64,000 nucleotides of DNA from Thalassospira lohafexi (GCF_002844275.1 NZ_NXGX01000002.1:1-64000); one strand, 5' to 3'; shown: positions 23,218 through 33,386, counted from the first letter of the stretch. Notes: generated from the letters alone by a model not told the origin. Made by a program: numbers and translations.

Positions 23218-24237
23218 TTAGGCGCAGTCTTGTTTGGTTTTTTCCGTGCCGAGCTCATTGAACAGGTCAGCGGCAATGCCAAACGATTTCAGGCGGGCTT
23301 CCTGATCATAAATATTGGCTGTGACCATGACTTCATCGACATTTGTCATATAAATGAATTCGCGCAGTTTTTTGCGCACGGTGTCACGTCCACCGATGGC
23401 GGCATAGCGCATGGCGTGATCAACCCCGGCTTTTTCGACCCGGTTCCAGATTTCACTCATATTCTTAACTGGTTTGGGCAGTTGACCCGGTGTGCCGCGA
23501 CGCAAGTTCAGGAACTGTTGCTGCATCGAGGTCGCCAAATATTCACCTTCTTCGTCACTATCCGCAGCAAAGAAACCCATGGCGGCAACCGCATAGGGTT
23601 TATCGAGCTGTTCACTTGGTTCAAACCGGTGACGATAGAGCGACAGCGCATCCATCAGCATGTCCGGGGCAAAATGCGATGCAAAGGCAAACGGCAGGCC
23701 AAGGCGTGCCGCAAGGTCGGCTGAAAACAAGCTGCTGCCTAAAAGCCACATCGGAACTTGCGATCCATAACCCGGAACTGCGCGGATCGGCGGATTGCCT
23801 TCAAGCGGGGCCAGAAATGCCTGAACCTGAAGCACGTCCTGAATAAAGCGGTCTTCGGACCCGTGCATATCACGGCGAAGGGCTGCGGCGGTCCGTTGGT
23901 CGGTTCCCGGTGCGCGCCCGATGCCAAGGTCAATGCGCCCGGGGTGTAATGCGTCAAGCGTGCCGAATTGTTCGGCAATCACAAGCGGCGCATGGTTTGG
24001 CAACATTACGCCGCCCGATCCAACGCGAATGGTTTTCGTGCCCGCTGCCACATGGGCGATCACGACCGACGTTGCCGCACTTGCAATGCCGGGCATGTTG
24101 TGATGTTCGGCCAGCCAGTAGCGGTGATAGCCGAGTTTTTCGGCATGTTGGGCAAGTGTGAGCGTATTGCGCAATGCATCACTGGGATGTTCACCGGCAT
24201 TGACCGGGCATAGATCAAGGAGAGAATATCGTACCAT
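23218..24237 (-). CDS. LLM class flavin-dependent oxidoreductase
   Basis: A 339-aa luciferase-like monooxygenase of the MsnO8/YceB-type group. It begins [16 protein letters not shown], with [20 protein letters not shown] and [25 protein letters not shown] as typical barrel segments, and [14 protein letters not shown] as the family fingerprint. It should use FMNH2 supplied by a separate reductase and oxygen to oxidise an unknown organic substrate. It stands alone. Confidence 0.88.
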   Translation of the reverse strand: MVRYSLLDLCPVNAGEHPSDALRNTLTLAQHAEKLGYHRYWLAEHHNMPGIASAATSVVIAHVAAGTKTIRVGSGGVMLPNHAPLVIAEQFGTLDALHPGRIDLGIGRAPGTDQRTAAALRRDMHGSEDRFIQDVLQVQAFLAPLEGNPPIRAVPGYGSQVPMWLLGSSLFSADLAARLGLPFAFASHFAPDMLMDALSLYRHRFEPSEQLDKPYAVAAMGFFAADSDEEGEYLATSMQQQFLNLRRGTPGQLPKPVKNMSEIWNRVEKAGVDHAMRYAAIGGRDTVRKKLREFIYMTNVDEVMVTANIYDQEARLKSFGIAADLFNELGTEKTKQDCA

Positions 24238-24378
24238 TCGACAGACTTTCAGTTTGGCGCAGGCCGTTAGATGCAGGCGCGCCTGATTTCGACGTTGGTG
24301 TTAATCTAGCCTGAAATCGCAAGCTTGCCAGTACCAAGAGACAATGAACATGATGGAACAGAACAAAAGAGATCGGAA

Positions 24379-24867
24379 ATGTTGATCATTCTTGGTGGTT
24401 TACCCGGTGTCGGCAAGACGTCTGTGGCGCGAATTGCCGCGCGTGCCCTCGGGGCAATTCATTTGCGGATTGATACAATCGAACAGGCGGTTCTTGATGC
24501 CAATGTGCCACCAGATGACGATATAGGTCCGGTTGGCTATATGGTGGCAAACCGGCTTGCGACGGATAACTTGCGGCTGGGCCATATGGTGATTGGCGAT
24601 GCCGTCAATCCGATTGAAATAAGCCGTTCTGAATGGCGGCGTGCTGCTGAACGTGCCGAAGCGCGATATATTCAGGTTGAGTTGATTTGCTCGGACAAGG
24701 CGGCCCATCGGCAACGGGTTGAAACACGGATCAGCGACATTGAAAACCATAAGCTGCCAGACTGGGCGAAGGTTTGCGCGCGTGAGTACGAACCATGGCA
24801 ACAGGTCGATCTGGTGATTGATACAGCACACATGTCACTTGAAGAAGCGGCAGGGGAAACTTGTTAA
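24379..24867 (+). CDS. Small AAA-type predicted kinase
   Basis: A 162-aa P-loop protein of the COG0645/AAA_33 kind. Walker A is GGLPGVGKTS at residues 6-15; HLRIDTIEQ follows, then a lid-like basic region (RQRVETR) and DLVIDTAHMSLEEA at the end. Chloramphenicol phosphotransferase and other small-molecule kinases share this layout; the substrate is unknown. ATG 24379 is chosen because the Walker A strand (MLIILGG) starts there; an open frame from 24325 adds residues that look non-coding. Convergent with the LysR gene. Confidence 0.75.
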   Translation: MLIILGGLPGVGKTSVARIAARALGAIHLRIDTIEQAVLDANVPPDDDIGPVGYMVANRLATDNLRLGHMVIGDAVNPIEISRSEWRRAAERAEARYIQVELICSDKAAHRQRVETRISDIENHKLPDWAKVCAREYEPWQQVDLVIDTAHMSLEEAAGETC

Positions 24868-24908
24868 ATTTGTTCAAGGTCAAGATTCAATATATTGATT
24901 TTAAAGTG

Positions 24909-25823
24909 TCATTTTTGAATTTCGCTAGGTGTTGTATCGCTATGAGCGGCCAGCGTACGGCTGACAAAATTGCGAAGTGCGATTGAAATGTCATTGCCGC
25001 GATAGGCCAGCGACAGTTCGGCGATTGGCACATCGCCCTTTATTTCGCGGTAGACAACCCCATTGGCCTGAAGCTGGGTCATCGGTTTGGGGACAAGCGA
25101 AAAGCCAAGTTCAGCGGCAACAAAATTGATCACCGAGCCAAGCTGAGGTGCGGATTGCCCCAGTTGCGGTTCAAACCCGGCCACGCGACAGGCGGTGACG
25201 ACTTTGTCAAAATGGGTGGGACCAACCGCGCGCGGCGTCAGGATCAGGGCGTCATCGCGCAGTTCGGTCAGGGCAACCTTGCCGCCTTGGGCCGCAGGAT
25301 GTCCAGCGGGCAGGACCAGCACCATCGGTTCGGCCGAGATCACATGCAGGCGAATACCGTCACCGGCAACGACATCCTGACGCAAGAAAACCGCATCAAG
25401 ACGTTCGTCCTTTAATCCTGTGACAAGCTGTGCCGAGTTGGCTTCTTCAAGTGTCATGTCAACGCCGGGAAAGGCACGGCGGAAGTCGCGAAAAATGCGC
25501 GGGACCGATGGGCTGAAGGCGGCCGATGCGGTGAAGCCAACCCGAATGGAGCCGACTTCGCCGCGCCCGGCACGTTGGGCCGCACGAATGGCCCGTTCAG
25601 CCAGATCGGGGAACTGTACGACGATGTCCAAAAAGGCAGATCCGGCCTCGGTCAGTTCCGCACCATGGGGGACACGGTGAAACAGCGGTGTTCCGATTTC
25701 GGTTTCAAGATCACGGATTTGCTGGCTGAGTGGCGGCTGACCAATGCCGATCTTGGCTGCTGCACGGGTGAAGTTTCCTTCGCGGGCGACGGCCAGAAAA
25801 TAGCGGATATGACGCAGTTCCAT
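24909..25823 (-). CDS. LysR-type transcriptional regulator, YnfL-like
   Basis: 304 aa. The N-terminal winged helix (MELRHIRYFLAVAREGNFTRAA, LSQQIRDLETEIGTPLF) is followed by a periplasmic-binding-protein-like effector domain (SIRVGFTASAAFSPSVPRIF). The divergent neighbour is an MFS exporter resembling YnfM; the same ynfL-ynfM pairing exists in E. coli. It most likely activates the exporter gene in response to an unknown ligand. ATG 25823 is the standard start. Confidence 0.92.
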   Translation of the reverse strand: MELRHIRYFLAVAREGNFTRAAAKIGIGQPPLSQQIRDLETEIGTPLFHRVPHGAELTEAGSAFLDIVVQFPDLAERAIRAAQRAGRGEVGSIRVGFTASAAFSPSVPRIFRDFRRAFPGVDMTLEEANSAQLVTGLKDERLDAVFLRQDVVAGDGIRLHVISAEPMVLVLPAGHPAAQGGKVALTELRDDALILTPRAVGPTHFDKVVTACRVAGFEPQLGQSAPQLGSVINFVAAELGFSLVPKPMTQLQANGVVYREIKGDVPIAELSLAYRGNDISIALRNFVSRTLAAHSDTTPSEIQK

Positions 25824-25830
25824 GATTGGT

Positions 25831-25871
25831 ATATCCAAAACATATCAAAATTGACTGTATCATATATTGGA
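25831..25871. promoter_or_regulatory. Candidate LysR operator region
   Basis: An AT-rich 110-bp intergenic stretch with an inverted TCCAA (25834-25838) / TTGGA (25867-25871) pair and several ATAT tracts. Position between divergent lysR and its target is typical; sequence evidence is weak. Confidence 0.3.
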
Positions 25872-25934
25872 CGGATGGCAGGCGAAGTGCAACCATAAGA
25901 ACCGTTCCACGAATAGTTCCAAACGAGGCCATAA

Positions 25935-27296
25935 ATGCCTGCATATCGGGAAAAATCCCCGGCTGCACCATCTGATCGCGATGCTGATGCCGCTACATCA
26001 CAGAAAAGCACGTCGCCCCAACGTGTTGATGACCCACTCGCGTCCACCAACGCCCAAACGACCACTGAACCGGTCTGGATTAAACCCGGTTCAGCGGCGT
26101 TTCGCCGTATTAGCATCGCACTTTTTCTGGCCGGTTATGCGACATTCTCGCTGATTTACTGTGTACAGCCATTGTTGCCCGAACTTGCGCGCCATTTTGC
26201 GGTCGGGCCAGCCGAAAGCTCGCTCGCCCTTTCTTTGACGACTGGTTTTCTGGCCTTTGCCATTTTGCTGGCCGGTGCCGTATCGGAGGCGACAGGGCGC
26301 AAGAAATTGATGCTCGTGTCGATGTGTGTGGCGTCGGTTTTGAACCTGATTGCGCCATTGCTTTCGGACTGGCATGCCTTTTTGGTGGTGCGCGCCCTTG
26401 AAGGATTGATGTTGGGCGGGGTGCCGGCGGTTGCCATGGCCTATCTGGCCGAAGAAATAGACCCTAAAGCTCTTGGCATGGCGATGGGAATTTATATCAG
26501 CGGGACGGCGATTGGCGGGCTGAGTGGCCGTGTCGTGATCGGCTTCCTGACCGATCTTTTTGGCTGGCATATCGCATTGGGGGCGATGGGCGCACTTGGC
26601 CTTGTCGCGGCCCTTGGATTTGCGGTTTTGTTGCCAGCATCGCGCAACTTTGTCCGACACCCGGGATTTCAGATCAGATATCATCTGCGGGCTTGGGCTG
26701 GGCATTTAACCCATGCGGGATTGCCGTTTGTGTTTCTGATCGGCGCGTTTGCTATGGGCTGTTTCGTGACAATCTTTAACTATGTTGGGTTCCGTCTTTC
26801 AGATGCGCCCTATGGGCTGAGCCAAAGTCAGATCGGCCTGATCTTTGTTGTCTATCTGTGTGGTTCGGTAACGTCCTCGATTGCCGGGGCTTTGTCGGAC
26901 AAGCTTGGTCGGGGGCCTGTGTTGGTTGTGGGGGTTCTTTTGGCCGGTGTTGGTGTGGCGATGACCATGCTGGAAAGCTTGCTTGGTGTGATTGGCGGCA
27001 TTGTTGTTCTGACCAGTGGATTTTTTGTTGCCCACTCAATCGCCAGCGGTTGGGTCGGACGTCTTGCCGAGACGTCCAAGGGCCACGCATCATCGTTGTA
27101 CTTGCTGGCCTATTATCTGGGATCAAGCATCATGGGGTCGGTTGGTGGCTGGTTCTGGGCGCATGGCGGCTGGAATGCGGTGACTGGATTTGCCGGAATG
27201 CTTCTGGTTTGTGCGCTGTTATGTGGTCTGTATCTTTGGCGGTTGGCAACGCAGGCCGCCCAGCGCGCGGAGGGTAATTTAGTTGAGGCGGCGTAG
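25935..27296 (+). CDS. MFS transporter, YnfM-like
   Basis: 453 aa. A polar N-terminus of about 55 residues precedes 12 hydrophobic segments. Family marks are YATFSLIYCVQPLLPELA, SEATGRKK, RALEGLMLGGVPAVAMAYLAEE (motif C region) and SDKLGRGPVL. YnfM-type proteins are drug or metabolite exporters (arabinose, antimicrobial compounds in E. coli). Divergently transcribed from a LysR regulator that likely controls it. GAGG 8 nt upstream supports ATG 25935. A strong terminator follows. Confidence 0.9.
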   Translation: MPAYREKSPAAPSDRDADAATSQKSTSPQRVDDPLASTNAQTTTEPVWIKPGSAAFRRISIALFLAGYATFSLIYCVQPLLPELARHFAVGPAESSLALSLTTGFLAFAILLAGAVSEATGRKKLMLVSMCVASVLNLIAPLLSDWHAFLVVRALEGLMLGGVPAVAMAYLAEEIDPKALGMAMGIYISGTAIGGLSGRVVIGFLTDLFGWHIALGAMGALGLVAALGFAVLLPASRNFVRHPGFQIRYHLRAWAGHLTHAGLPFVFLIGAFAMGCFVTIFNYVGFRLSDAPYGLSQSQIGLIFVVYLCGSVTSSIAGALSDKLGRGPVLVVGVLLAGVGVAMTMLESLLGVIGGIVVLTSGFFVAHSIASGWVGRLAETSKGHASSLYLLAYYLGSSIMGSVGGWFWAHGGWNAVTGFAGMLLVCALLCGLYLWRLATQAAQRAEGNLVEAA

Positions 27297-27333
27297 GCAT
27301 GGGTGAGGGAGCACATACCTCAGGACCTAAAAC

Positions 27334-27365
27334 AAAACCCCCGGCCATTTCTGGTCGGGGGTTTT
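27334..27365. terminator. Bidirectional terminator between the MFS gene and cysK
   Basis: A 13-bp stem (27334-27346 with 27353-27365) with one wobble pair and flanking A4 and T4, 38 bp after the MFS stop and 30 bp after the cysK stop. Confidence 0.8.
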
Positions 27366-27394
27366 GCTGTTTCGGGTGCTGTTTTCGGCTTGGC

Positions 27395-28393
27395 CTAGAG
27401 CCAGCTTGGGCTCGGCAGACCTTTTTCTTTGAGGAATTCCGGGTTCCAAAGCTTGCTTTGATAGCGCGTGCCAAGGTCACACAGAATGGTGACGATGGTT
27501 TTGCCCGGTCCGAGTTCACGGGCGAGGCGCACGGCACCGGCAATGTTGATCCCGGTGGAACCGCCCATGCACAGACCTTCTTCTTTCAAAAGGTCAAAGA
27601 CGATTGGCAGCATTTCTTCATCAGAAATCTGGAACGGGTGATCGATCTCGATGCCTTCGAGGTTGGCGGTAATACGCCCCTGACCAATACCTTCTGAGAT
27701 CGAGCTTCCTTCGGATTTCAACTCGCCAAATTTATAGTGGCTGTAAAGGGCTGCCCCCATCGGATCGGCAAGACCGATCTGGATCTCCTTGTTGCGTTCT
27801 TTAAGCGCCAGCGACACACCGGCAAGCGTACCACCGGTGCCAACAGCACAAATAAAGCCATCGACTTTGCCATCGGTCTGTTCCCAGATTTCGGGTGCCG
27901 TGGTGTCAATATGGCCCTGACGGTTGGCGATATTGTCAAACTGGTTGGCCCAGATCGCGCCATTGGGCTCAGACTGTGCCAGTTCTTCGGCCAAACGGCG
28001 CGACACATGAACATAGTTGTTCTGATCGCGGTACGGCACGGCCGGGACTTCGCGCAAATCCGCCCCCAAAAGACGCAGCAGGTCCTTCTTTTCCTGGCTT
28101 TGGGTTTCCGGGATAACGATGACAGTGCGATAACCAAGCGCATTGCCGACAACAGCAAGACCGATACCAGTATTGCCAGCCGTTCCTTCGACAATGACGC
28201 CGCCCGGCTTTAAAAGGCCGCGTGCTTCGGCGTCGCGAATGATGGCAAGGGCGGCGCGATCTTTCACCGATCCGCCCGGATTGGCATATTCTGCCTTGCC
28301 CAGAATGGTGCAGCCCGTCAGCTCGGAAACTTTTTTAAGCTTCACAAGTGGGGTGCGGCCAATGGCGTCAATGGTGCCATTGCGAATGTCCAT
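27395..28393 (-). CDS. cysK: Cysteine synthase A
   Basis: A 332-aa O-acetylserine sulfhydrylase that joins O-acetylserine and sulfide to cysteine. The PLP lysine is K44 in GGSVKDRAA, the substrate loop is EGTAGNTGIG and the phosphate loop is GTGGTLAG. Length and the SEGIGQGRIT segment fit CysK-type enzymes, though the RPxxE/ PSWL ending also occurs in a CysK2-like group. It is preceded by a candidate promoter and is not in an operon with other sulfur genes. ATG 28393 begins MDIRNGTIDAIGRTPLV. Confidence 0.92.
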   Translation of the reverse strand: MDIRNGTIDAIGRTPLVKLKKVSELTGCTILGKAEYANPGGSVKDRAALAIIRDAEARGLLKPGGVIVEGTAGNTGIGLAVVGNALGYRTVIVIPETQSQEKKDLLRLLGADLREVPAVPYRDQNNYVHVSRRLAEELAQSEPNGAIWANQFDNIANRQGHIDTTAPEIWEQTDGKVDGFICAVGTGGTLAGVSLALKERNKEIQIGLADPMGAALYSHYKFGELKSEGSSISEGIGQGRITANLEGIEIDHPFQISDEEMLPIVFDLLKEEGLCMGGSTGINIAGAVRLARELGPGKTIVTILCDLGTRYQSKLWNPEFLKEKGLPSPSWL

Positions 28394-28477
28394 GACAGAC
28401 TCCCAACGTGGTTAGGTTTAAAATGTGATTACCCGTTGATTGGGTCTTTTATACACAAAAGTCAAGATGGTTTGAAA

Positions 28478-28508
28478 ATTATCACGTTTATTTTGTGTTA
28501 AATGTCAA
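28478..28508 (-). promoter_or_regulatory. Candidate promoter of cysK
   Basis: Minus strand TTGACA (28503-28508) and TGATAAT (-10 core near 28478-28483) are 18-19 bp apart. The site is 85 bp from the start codon. Confidence 0.45.
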
Positions 28509-28526
28509 TTGAGCGCAAAGTCTATA

Positions 28527-29156
28527 TTATGGGCGCAATGCGCTGGTTTCCTTGCGGATGCGGTCGCGGTTGAGCATAAGCCACTGTACTGCAATTGTCG
28601 CCGTTGCATTGCAGAGTTGCCCGTTTTGCAACATGGCAAAGCATTCCTCGGCCGATACTTTGTAAACGCGGATGTCTTCGCCTTCGTCAACAACGCCGTG
28701 AATGCCACCTATGTTCGTGCTGTCCACGCGACCATAATACAGGGTGACGGTTTCGCTTGAGCAGCCCGGTGTGACATAGTAGCGCGATATATATTCCAGA
28801 TCGCCAATGATGGTGCAGCCGGATTCTTCCAAGGTTTCGCGATGCGCAACGTCTTGCGGTTTTTCACCATCTTCGATGATGCCTGCGACAATTTCATTTA
28901 GCCACAGTGGCATGTCGGGATAGGTTTTTTGAACCGATATCGCGCCCGGTCGGAACTGCTCGATCAAAACGACTTCATCACGCACCGGATCATAGGGCAG
29001 GACGGCAACCGCATGTCCGCGCTCAAGCACTTCACGATCAAGAATAGCACTTTTGCCACCTTCAAAGGTGTCGTGGCGCAGGCGATACACATCAAGCTTG
29101 AAATACCCGTTCCAGCCGCGGCTGTGTTCGATAATCTCGTAGTTTTTCGGGGACAT
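28527..29156 (-). CDS. NUDIX hydrolase, ADP-ribose pyrophosphatase type
   Basis: 209 aa. The Nudix box is AGIIEDGEKPQDVAHRETLEES plus G (GX5EX7REXXEEXG), catalysing pyrophosphate cleavage with Mg. The preceding IEQFRPGA and the following ISRYYVTPGCSSETVTLYYG place it in the ADP-ribose pyrophosphatase group (NudF/TrgB-like). Several starts are possible; I take ATG 29156 because it begins the fold (MSPKNYEIIE) and has GGA nearby, while upstream in-frame starts run to 29192. The gene ends just before the cysK promoter. Confidence 0.88.
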   Translation of the reverse strand: MSPKNYEIIEHSRGWNGYFKLDVYRLRHDTFEGGKSAILDREVLERGHAVAVLPYDPVRDEVVLIEQFRPGAISVQKTYPDMPLWLNEIVAGIIEDGEKPQDVAHRETLEESGCTIIGDLEYISRYYVTPGCSSETVTLYYGRVDSTNIGGIHGVVDEGEDIRVYKVSAEECFAMLQNGQLCNATATIAVQWLMLNRDRIRKETSALRP

Positions 29157-29451
29157 GTAATCCGTTTCCATAGTCGTTTCGAGCATGTGCAATGAGCATA
29201 TTTGTAGGGTGTTTAGGAGGCAATACTCAGCCTAAAGTATTTATTATCCATTTGTATGGTAGCTCTAGACTCCTGTTTATTCAGGCGATATCACATTAAG
29301 GGTGATACAGGCGTTTGAGTGGCAGGCAGGGTATCGGATTGTTTTAATGATCTCTAATATAGTGTAGGCTAAGAGGCCAATTAGGCGCAGTGATTGACGC
29401 ATATCGATCCCTGCAGAAAATGGTCCGGATTCCGGGGGATGCAGGACGTTG

Positions 29452-31083
29452 ATGCGGTTCGAACCAACAGAGATCGCACGTCTGTATGGGCGTTCACGCG
29501 TAGGGGTTGTTGTCCATAAGGACCTTCAGGCCGTGTACGTCAACGATGCCTATGCCAAGATGCTTGGCCGTCGGGACGTCAAGGATTTCATGACCGCACC
29601 CGACATGCGCCAATATATCCCGCCCAGTTTTCACCATGAAGCCACCAAACTTTCCGAAAACTATCAAAGCAGCACTGGCTTTCACGGCTGGAAGAAGGTC
29701 TATAACATTCGGGCTGATGGGTCGCCTGTGTGGATGGAAATCAGCGATGAAACCGTTGAGTGGGAAGATGGCAGTGCTGTTCTGACCACCGCACAGATGA
29801 TTGATAATGGCACAACCGCCATGCAGGTCGATCACATGCTTGGCCGGTCTTTCATCGGCGTGATGGTTCATCGCAATATGACCGCACTTTATGTGAACGA
29901 TTCCTTTGCACACCTTATGGGCGCGAAAAATGCCAGCAGTTTTATGGAACAGCCCAACGTCCTGCGGTTTATCCCTAAGGAACATCAATCCAGAGCCATT
30001 AAGCATGTTGCCGATATTCTGAGTGGGGACCGCACGGGTGATCGTCATCGGGTGGAGGATGTTCTTGATGATGGAACATCGGTTTGGCGTGATCTGACAG
30101 ATGAGCGCATTTTATGGCATGACGGAAAACCAGCGGTTTTAACAACCGCACATGATGTCCGTGATGAAGTCGAAATGCATGACGAATTGGTGCGTGCCAA
30201 GTCCGGACTTGAGGCCGCCGTCACCGAAGTCATCCGTATGGTGCCTTCGGCCGTGGCGATGCTTGATAGCAAGCTTGATGTCATTCATTACAATTATGAA
30301 TTTTCCCGCCTGTTTGGCGCTGACGGAACGGCAGAAGACGCCGAACCATCATTTGAAATTACGGCGTTGCGCGATTGTTATGAACGTTTAAAGGCCGTTG
30401 GGCATGGGCACGCGACGATTGATGAAATGCAAACACCGTCCGGGCGTATGGCGGATATTCGCATGAATATGATGGAGGGCGGTGGTGTGATGGTTTCGGC
30501 CACTGACATCACCGATCATAAGCGTAAGGAAGAGTTCCTTGATACGCTGGCATCGACCGATCCGCTTACCCGGGCGCTTAACCGGCGCGGCTTTGAAAGT
30601 GCGGTCAGTCGGTTGCGTGAAATCCGGCATCTTAAAGATAAAAGCTGGCTGTTTGGCTTGATCGTTCTTGATCTTGATTACTTTAAACAGACCAACGATA
30701 CCTATGGCCATTCTGTTGGTGACCGTCTGCTTGAAAAAGTTGCTCAGGTTTTGCGCCAGGCATTGCGTGATGATGACCTTGTCGTGCGCTTGGGGGGCGA
30801 AGAATTCGCCGTTCTGTTGCCATCGGCGACAGCTGCGGTAACCAAACGCATTGCAGAACGTTTGGCCAGCATGATCCGAGAAATCGAAGTGGCCGTCGAC
30901 AAGGACGGCAGTACGGTCGCAAAAATCACGGCAAGTTTCGGCGCAACCGTTGGCGGTGAAGGACGGCAAAAGTTTGTTGAGCTTGCCGATGCGATGCGGG
31001 TTGCGGATCGCGCCATGTATGAAGCCAAAGAAGCCGGTCGTGATCAAATCAAGTTCAAAACGCTTGATGAGATAGACGATTAG
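29452..31083 (+). CDS. PAS-domain diguanylate cyclase
   Basis: 543 aa, cytoplasmic, no membrane segment. Two N-terminal PAS domains are internally duplicated: VGVVVHKDLQAVYVNDAY (from about residue 17) and IGVMVHRNMTALYVNDSF (about 144). A third PAS-like domain follows near 260-350. The C-terminal GGDEF domain has the active GGEEF at 448-452 and an inhibitory RDDD I-site five residues before it, so it should make c-di-GMP and be product-inhibited. AGGA 6 nt upstream supports ATG 29452. The ligand sensed by the PAS domains is unknown; no haem or flavin ligand is evident. Monocistronic. Confidence 0.92.
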   Translation: MRFEPTEIARLYGRSRVGVVVHKDLQAVYVNDAYAKMLGRRDVKDFMTAPDMRQYIPPSFHHEATKLSENYQSSTGFHGWKKVYNIRADGSPVWMEISDETVEWEDGSAVLTTAQMIDNGTTAMQVDHMLGRSFIGVMVHRNMTALYVNDSFAHLMGAKNASSFMEQPNVLRFIPKEHQSRAIKHVADILSGDRTGDRHRVEDVLDDGTSVWRDLTDERILWHDGKPAVLTTAHDVRDEVEMHDELVRAKSGLEAAVTEVIRMVPSAVAMLDSKLDVIHYNYEFSRLFGADGTAEDAEPSFEITALRDCYERLKAVGHGHATIDEMQTPSGRMADIRMNMMEGGGVMVSATDITDHKRKEEFLDTLASTDPLTRALNRRGFESAVSRLREIRHLKDKSWLFGLIVLDLDYFKQTNDTYGHSVGDRLLEKVAQVLRQALRDDDLVVRLGGEEFAVLLPSATAAVTKRIAERLASMIREIEVAVDKDGSTVAKITASFGATVGGEGRQKFVELADAMRVADRAMYEAKEAGRDQIKFKTLDEIDD

Positions 31084-31187
31084 GGGCAGCGGTGTTTAAT
31101 GCCCGGTTCTTAAATTCACACTTCCCGAAAATCGAATTTCTCCTATTCTGTTGCATGCCATAGCCATGTGAAGCAGGAGGGTTGCCA

Positions 31188-31697
31188 ATGAATATTCGCG
31201 CCATGACACCCGACGATGGATCCGCCGTTGTTGATGTCTATCACCGCGGATTACAGTCCGGGCATGCGTCGTTTCAGGAAAATGCAGGTACATGGTCTGA
31301 TTGGGATCAGGGGCATCTTGATGCCTGTCGATTGGTGGCCTGTGATGGGAACGGACGTATTTGCGGCTGGGCGGGGCTTTCGGGTGTTTCCGGGCGATGT
31401 GTCTATCAAGGGGTTGGCGAAATATCGGTTTATGTTGACCCGGCCAGCCAAGGACGGGGCATTGGCAACATGTTGCTGGCGTCTCTGATCGCGCAGAGTG
31501 AACAGAATGGATTTTGGTCGTTGGAAGCCGGAATTTTTCCAGAAAACCAAGCCAGCATCGCGCTTCACCAAAAACACGGATTTGATATTGTCGGGCGCAA
31601 GCGTGGCTTGGGCCGGATGAACTATGGGCCAATGGCAGGCCAGTGGCGCGATGTTATGGTGTTGCAACGGCGCAGTGAAATCGTTGGTATTGAATAA
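31188..31697 (+). CDS. GNAT acetyltransferase, phosphinothricin/methionine sulfone type
   Basis: 169 aa. MNIRAMTPDDGSAVVDVYHRG, then YVDPASQGRGIGNMLL (acetyl-CoA loop) and EAGIFPENQASIALHQKHGF place it in the PAT/MddA group that acetylates glutamate analogues such as phosphinothricin or methionine sulfoximine. AGGAGG 7 nt upstream fixes ATG 31188. It lies 105 bp after the diguanylate cyclase gene without a clear terminator and may be expressed separately. Confidence 0.88.
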   Translation: MNIRAMTPDDGSAVVDVYHRGLQSGHASFQENAGTWSDWDQGHLDACRLVACDGNGRICGWAGLSGVSGRCVYQGVGEISVYVDPASQGRGIGNMLLASLIAQSEQNGFWSLEAGIFPENQASIALHQKHGFDIVGRKRGLGRMNYGPMAGQWRDVMVLQRRSEIVGIE

Positions 31698-31841
31698 CTT
31701 GCGGACTTTGAGATGGTGCTAAGCAGGGCAAAATTGCGCAGAAACCCTTACATGCGCTTTAAATTCAGCCGTGAATGAGGTAATCAACTGATCGAACCCG
31801 CGAAAACTCACAAACGAAGACTTTAACAGGAGAGCGCCGCC

Positions 31842-33302
31842 GTGAACGAGATCAGCAAAATTGCCCCGGTCGCGATTTGGGAGAATTTCCAGAAACTCTG
31901 CGATACCCCGCGTCCATCGACCAAGGAAGAAGCTGTGTTGCAGCTTTTGGAAAAAATGGCCGATGCCAAAGGGTTCGCACACTTCCGCGATAGCGGCAGC
32001 AACCTTGTCATTACGGTTCCCGCCAAGCCGGGCTATGAAGACCGTAAAATGGTCATTTTACAGGCCCATGTCGACATGGTGACGCAGGCCAATTCCGGTT
32101 CGAGCCATAATTTTGATACCGACCCGATCCGCATGGTGATGAACGGCGAATGGATCACGGCCGACAACACCACGCTTGGTGCGGACAACGGTATTGGTGC
32201 CGCGGCCATGATGGGCTTTATGACCGAAGATGGTCTGGAGCACGGTCCGCTGGAGCTTCTGTTCACAGTTGACGAGGAACGCGGCCTGACCGGCGCGATG
32301 AACCTTGAACCGGGGCGTCTTAAAGGCGACATTCTGCTGAACCTTGATACCGAAGACGAGTATGAGCTGTGTGTCGGCTGTGCTGGCGGTGGCGATCTTG
32401 TCGCGACCTTTAATTATGCGCCAGTTGCCGTGGATGCCGGGTTTGTTGCCCGTGATATCGCGCTGACCGGTCTTAAGGGCGGCCATTCGGGCATCGACAT
32501 TATTCTTGGTCTTGGCAATGCCAACAAACTGATGGCGCGTTTCCTGCGCACCGCAATCCGCGACCTTGGTGCGCAGATTGTCACCATTAATGCCGGAACA
32601 GCCCGCAATGCCATTCCGCGTGAATCTTTTGCATCGGTTGTTTTGCCAGCTGATCAGGCTTCTGCTTTCAACACCACACTGGCAGCCTTTGGTGCCGCCG
32701 TGAAAGACGAGATTGGCGCAATCGAGCCAAACTTCAACATTGCCGCCAAGGATGCTGATCTTCCTTCAACCGCAATGAGCGCGTCTGACTCGCAAAAATT
32801 CAACAATGCTTGTGTCGGTGCACCAAATGGTGTTCAGGCCATGAGCACAAGTGTTGAAGGAGTTGTTGAAACCTCGATCAATCTTGCGATCATTAAACTG
32901 GCAAATGGCAAGGCCGATGTGACCCTGTCGGCACGAAGCTCAATCAACTCGGCGCGTGATTCGATCCGCGAAGCCGCAACCGCTGTTTTTGAAAATATCG
33001 GTGCAACCGTTACATGGGGTGATGCTTATCCCGGGTGGAAACCGGACGCGGATAGCGAAGCTGTTAAAATGATGATGGCTGTTCATCGCGACATGTTTGG
33101 CAAAGATCCGGAAATTCGGGTGATCCATGCGGGTCTTGAGTGCGGGGTTCTGGGATCGAAATATCCGCATTGGGACATGGTATCATTTGGGCCAACGATT
33201 AAACGCGCGCACAGCCCGGATGAATGTGTACATGTGCCAAGTGTGACGCGCTTCTGGGATTATCTTTTGGCCGCATTGAAGTCTATTCCGGCCAAGGCTT
33301 AA
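31842..33302 (+). CDS. pepD: Aminoacyl-histidine dipeptidase (M20)
   Basis: A 486-aa zinc dipeptidase. The M20 metal motifs appear as LQAHVDMV (His and Asp), GADNGIGAA, TVDEERGLTGA (catalytic Glu) and a later VIHAGLECGVLG. It cleaves Xaa-His and related dipeptides such as carnosine. It is close to full E. coli PepD length. GTG 31842 is the start, with AGGAG 9 nt upstream. Monocistronic; terminator follows. Confidence 0.93.
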   Translation: MNEISKIAPVAIWENFQKLCDTPRPSTKEEAVLQLLEKMADAKGFAHFRDSGSNLVITVPAKPGYEDRKMVILQAHVDMVTQANSGSSHNFDTDPIRMVMNGEWITADNTTLGADNGIGAAAMMGFMTEDGLEHGPLELLFTVDEERGLTGAMNLEPGRLKGDILLNLDTEDEYELCVGCAGGGDLVATFNYAPVAVDAGFVARDIALTGLKGGHSGIDIILGLGNANKLMARFLRTAIRDLGAQIVTINAGTARNAIPRESFASVVLPADQASAFNTTLAAFGAAVKDEIGAIEPNFNIAAKDADLPSTAMSASDSQKFNNACVGAPNGVQAMSTSVEGVVETSINLAIIKLANGKADVTLSARSSINSARDSIREAATAVFENIGATVTWGDAYPGWKPDADSEAVKMMMAVHRDMFGKDPEIRVIHAGLECGVLGSKYPHWDMVSFGPTIKRAHSPDECVHVPSVTRFWDYLLAALKSIPAKA

Positions 33303-33345
33303 CCGTCTTTGTAATGAGAAAAGACCTGCAGATTAGAAGTCTGTT

Positions 33346-33386
33346 GCTGCGACTGACTGCCTTTGGTGGTCAGTCGCAGCTGTTTT
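33346..33386 (+). terminator. Terminator of pepD, overlapping the end of the J-domain gene
   Basis: GCTGCGACTGAC (33346-33357) pairs with GTCAGTCGCAGC (33369-33380), then T5. The right arm encodes the last codons and stop of the convergent J-domain gene. Confidence 0.8.
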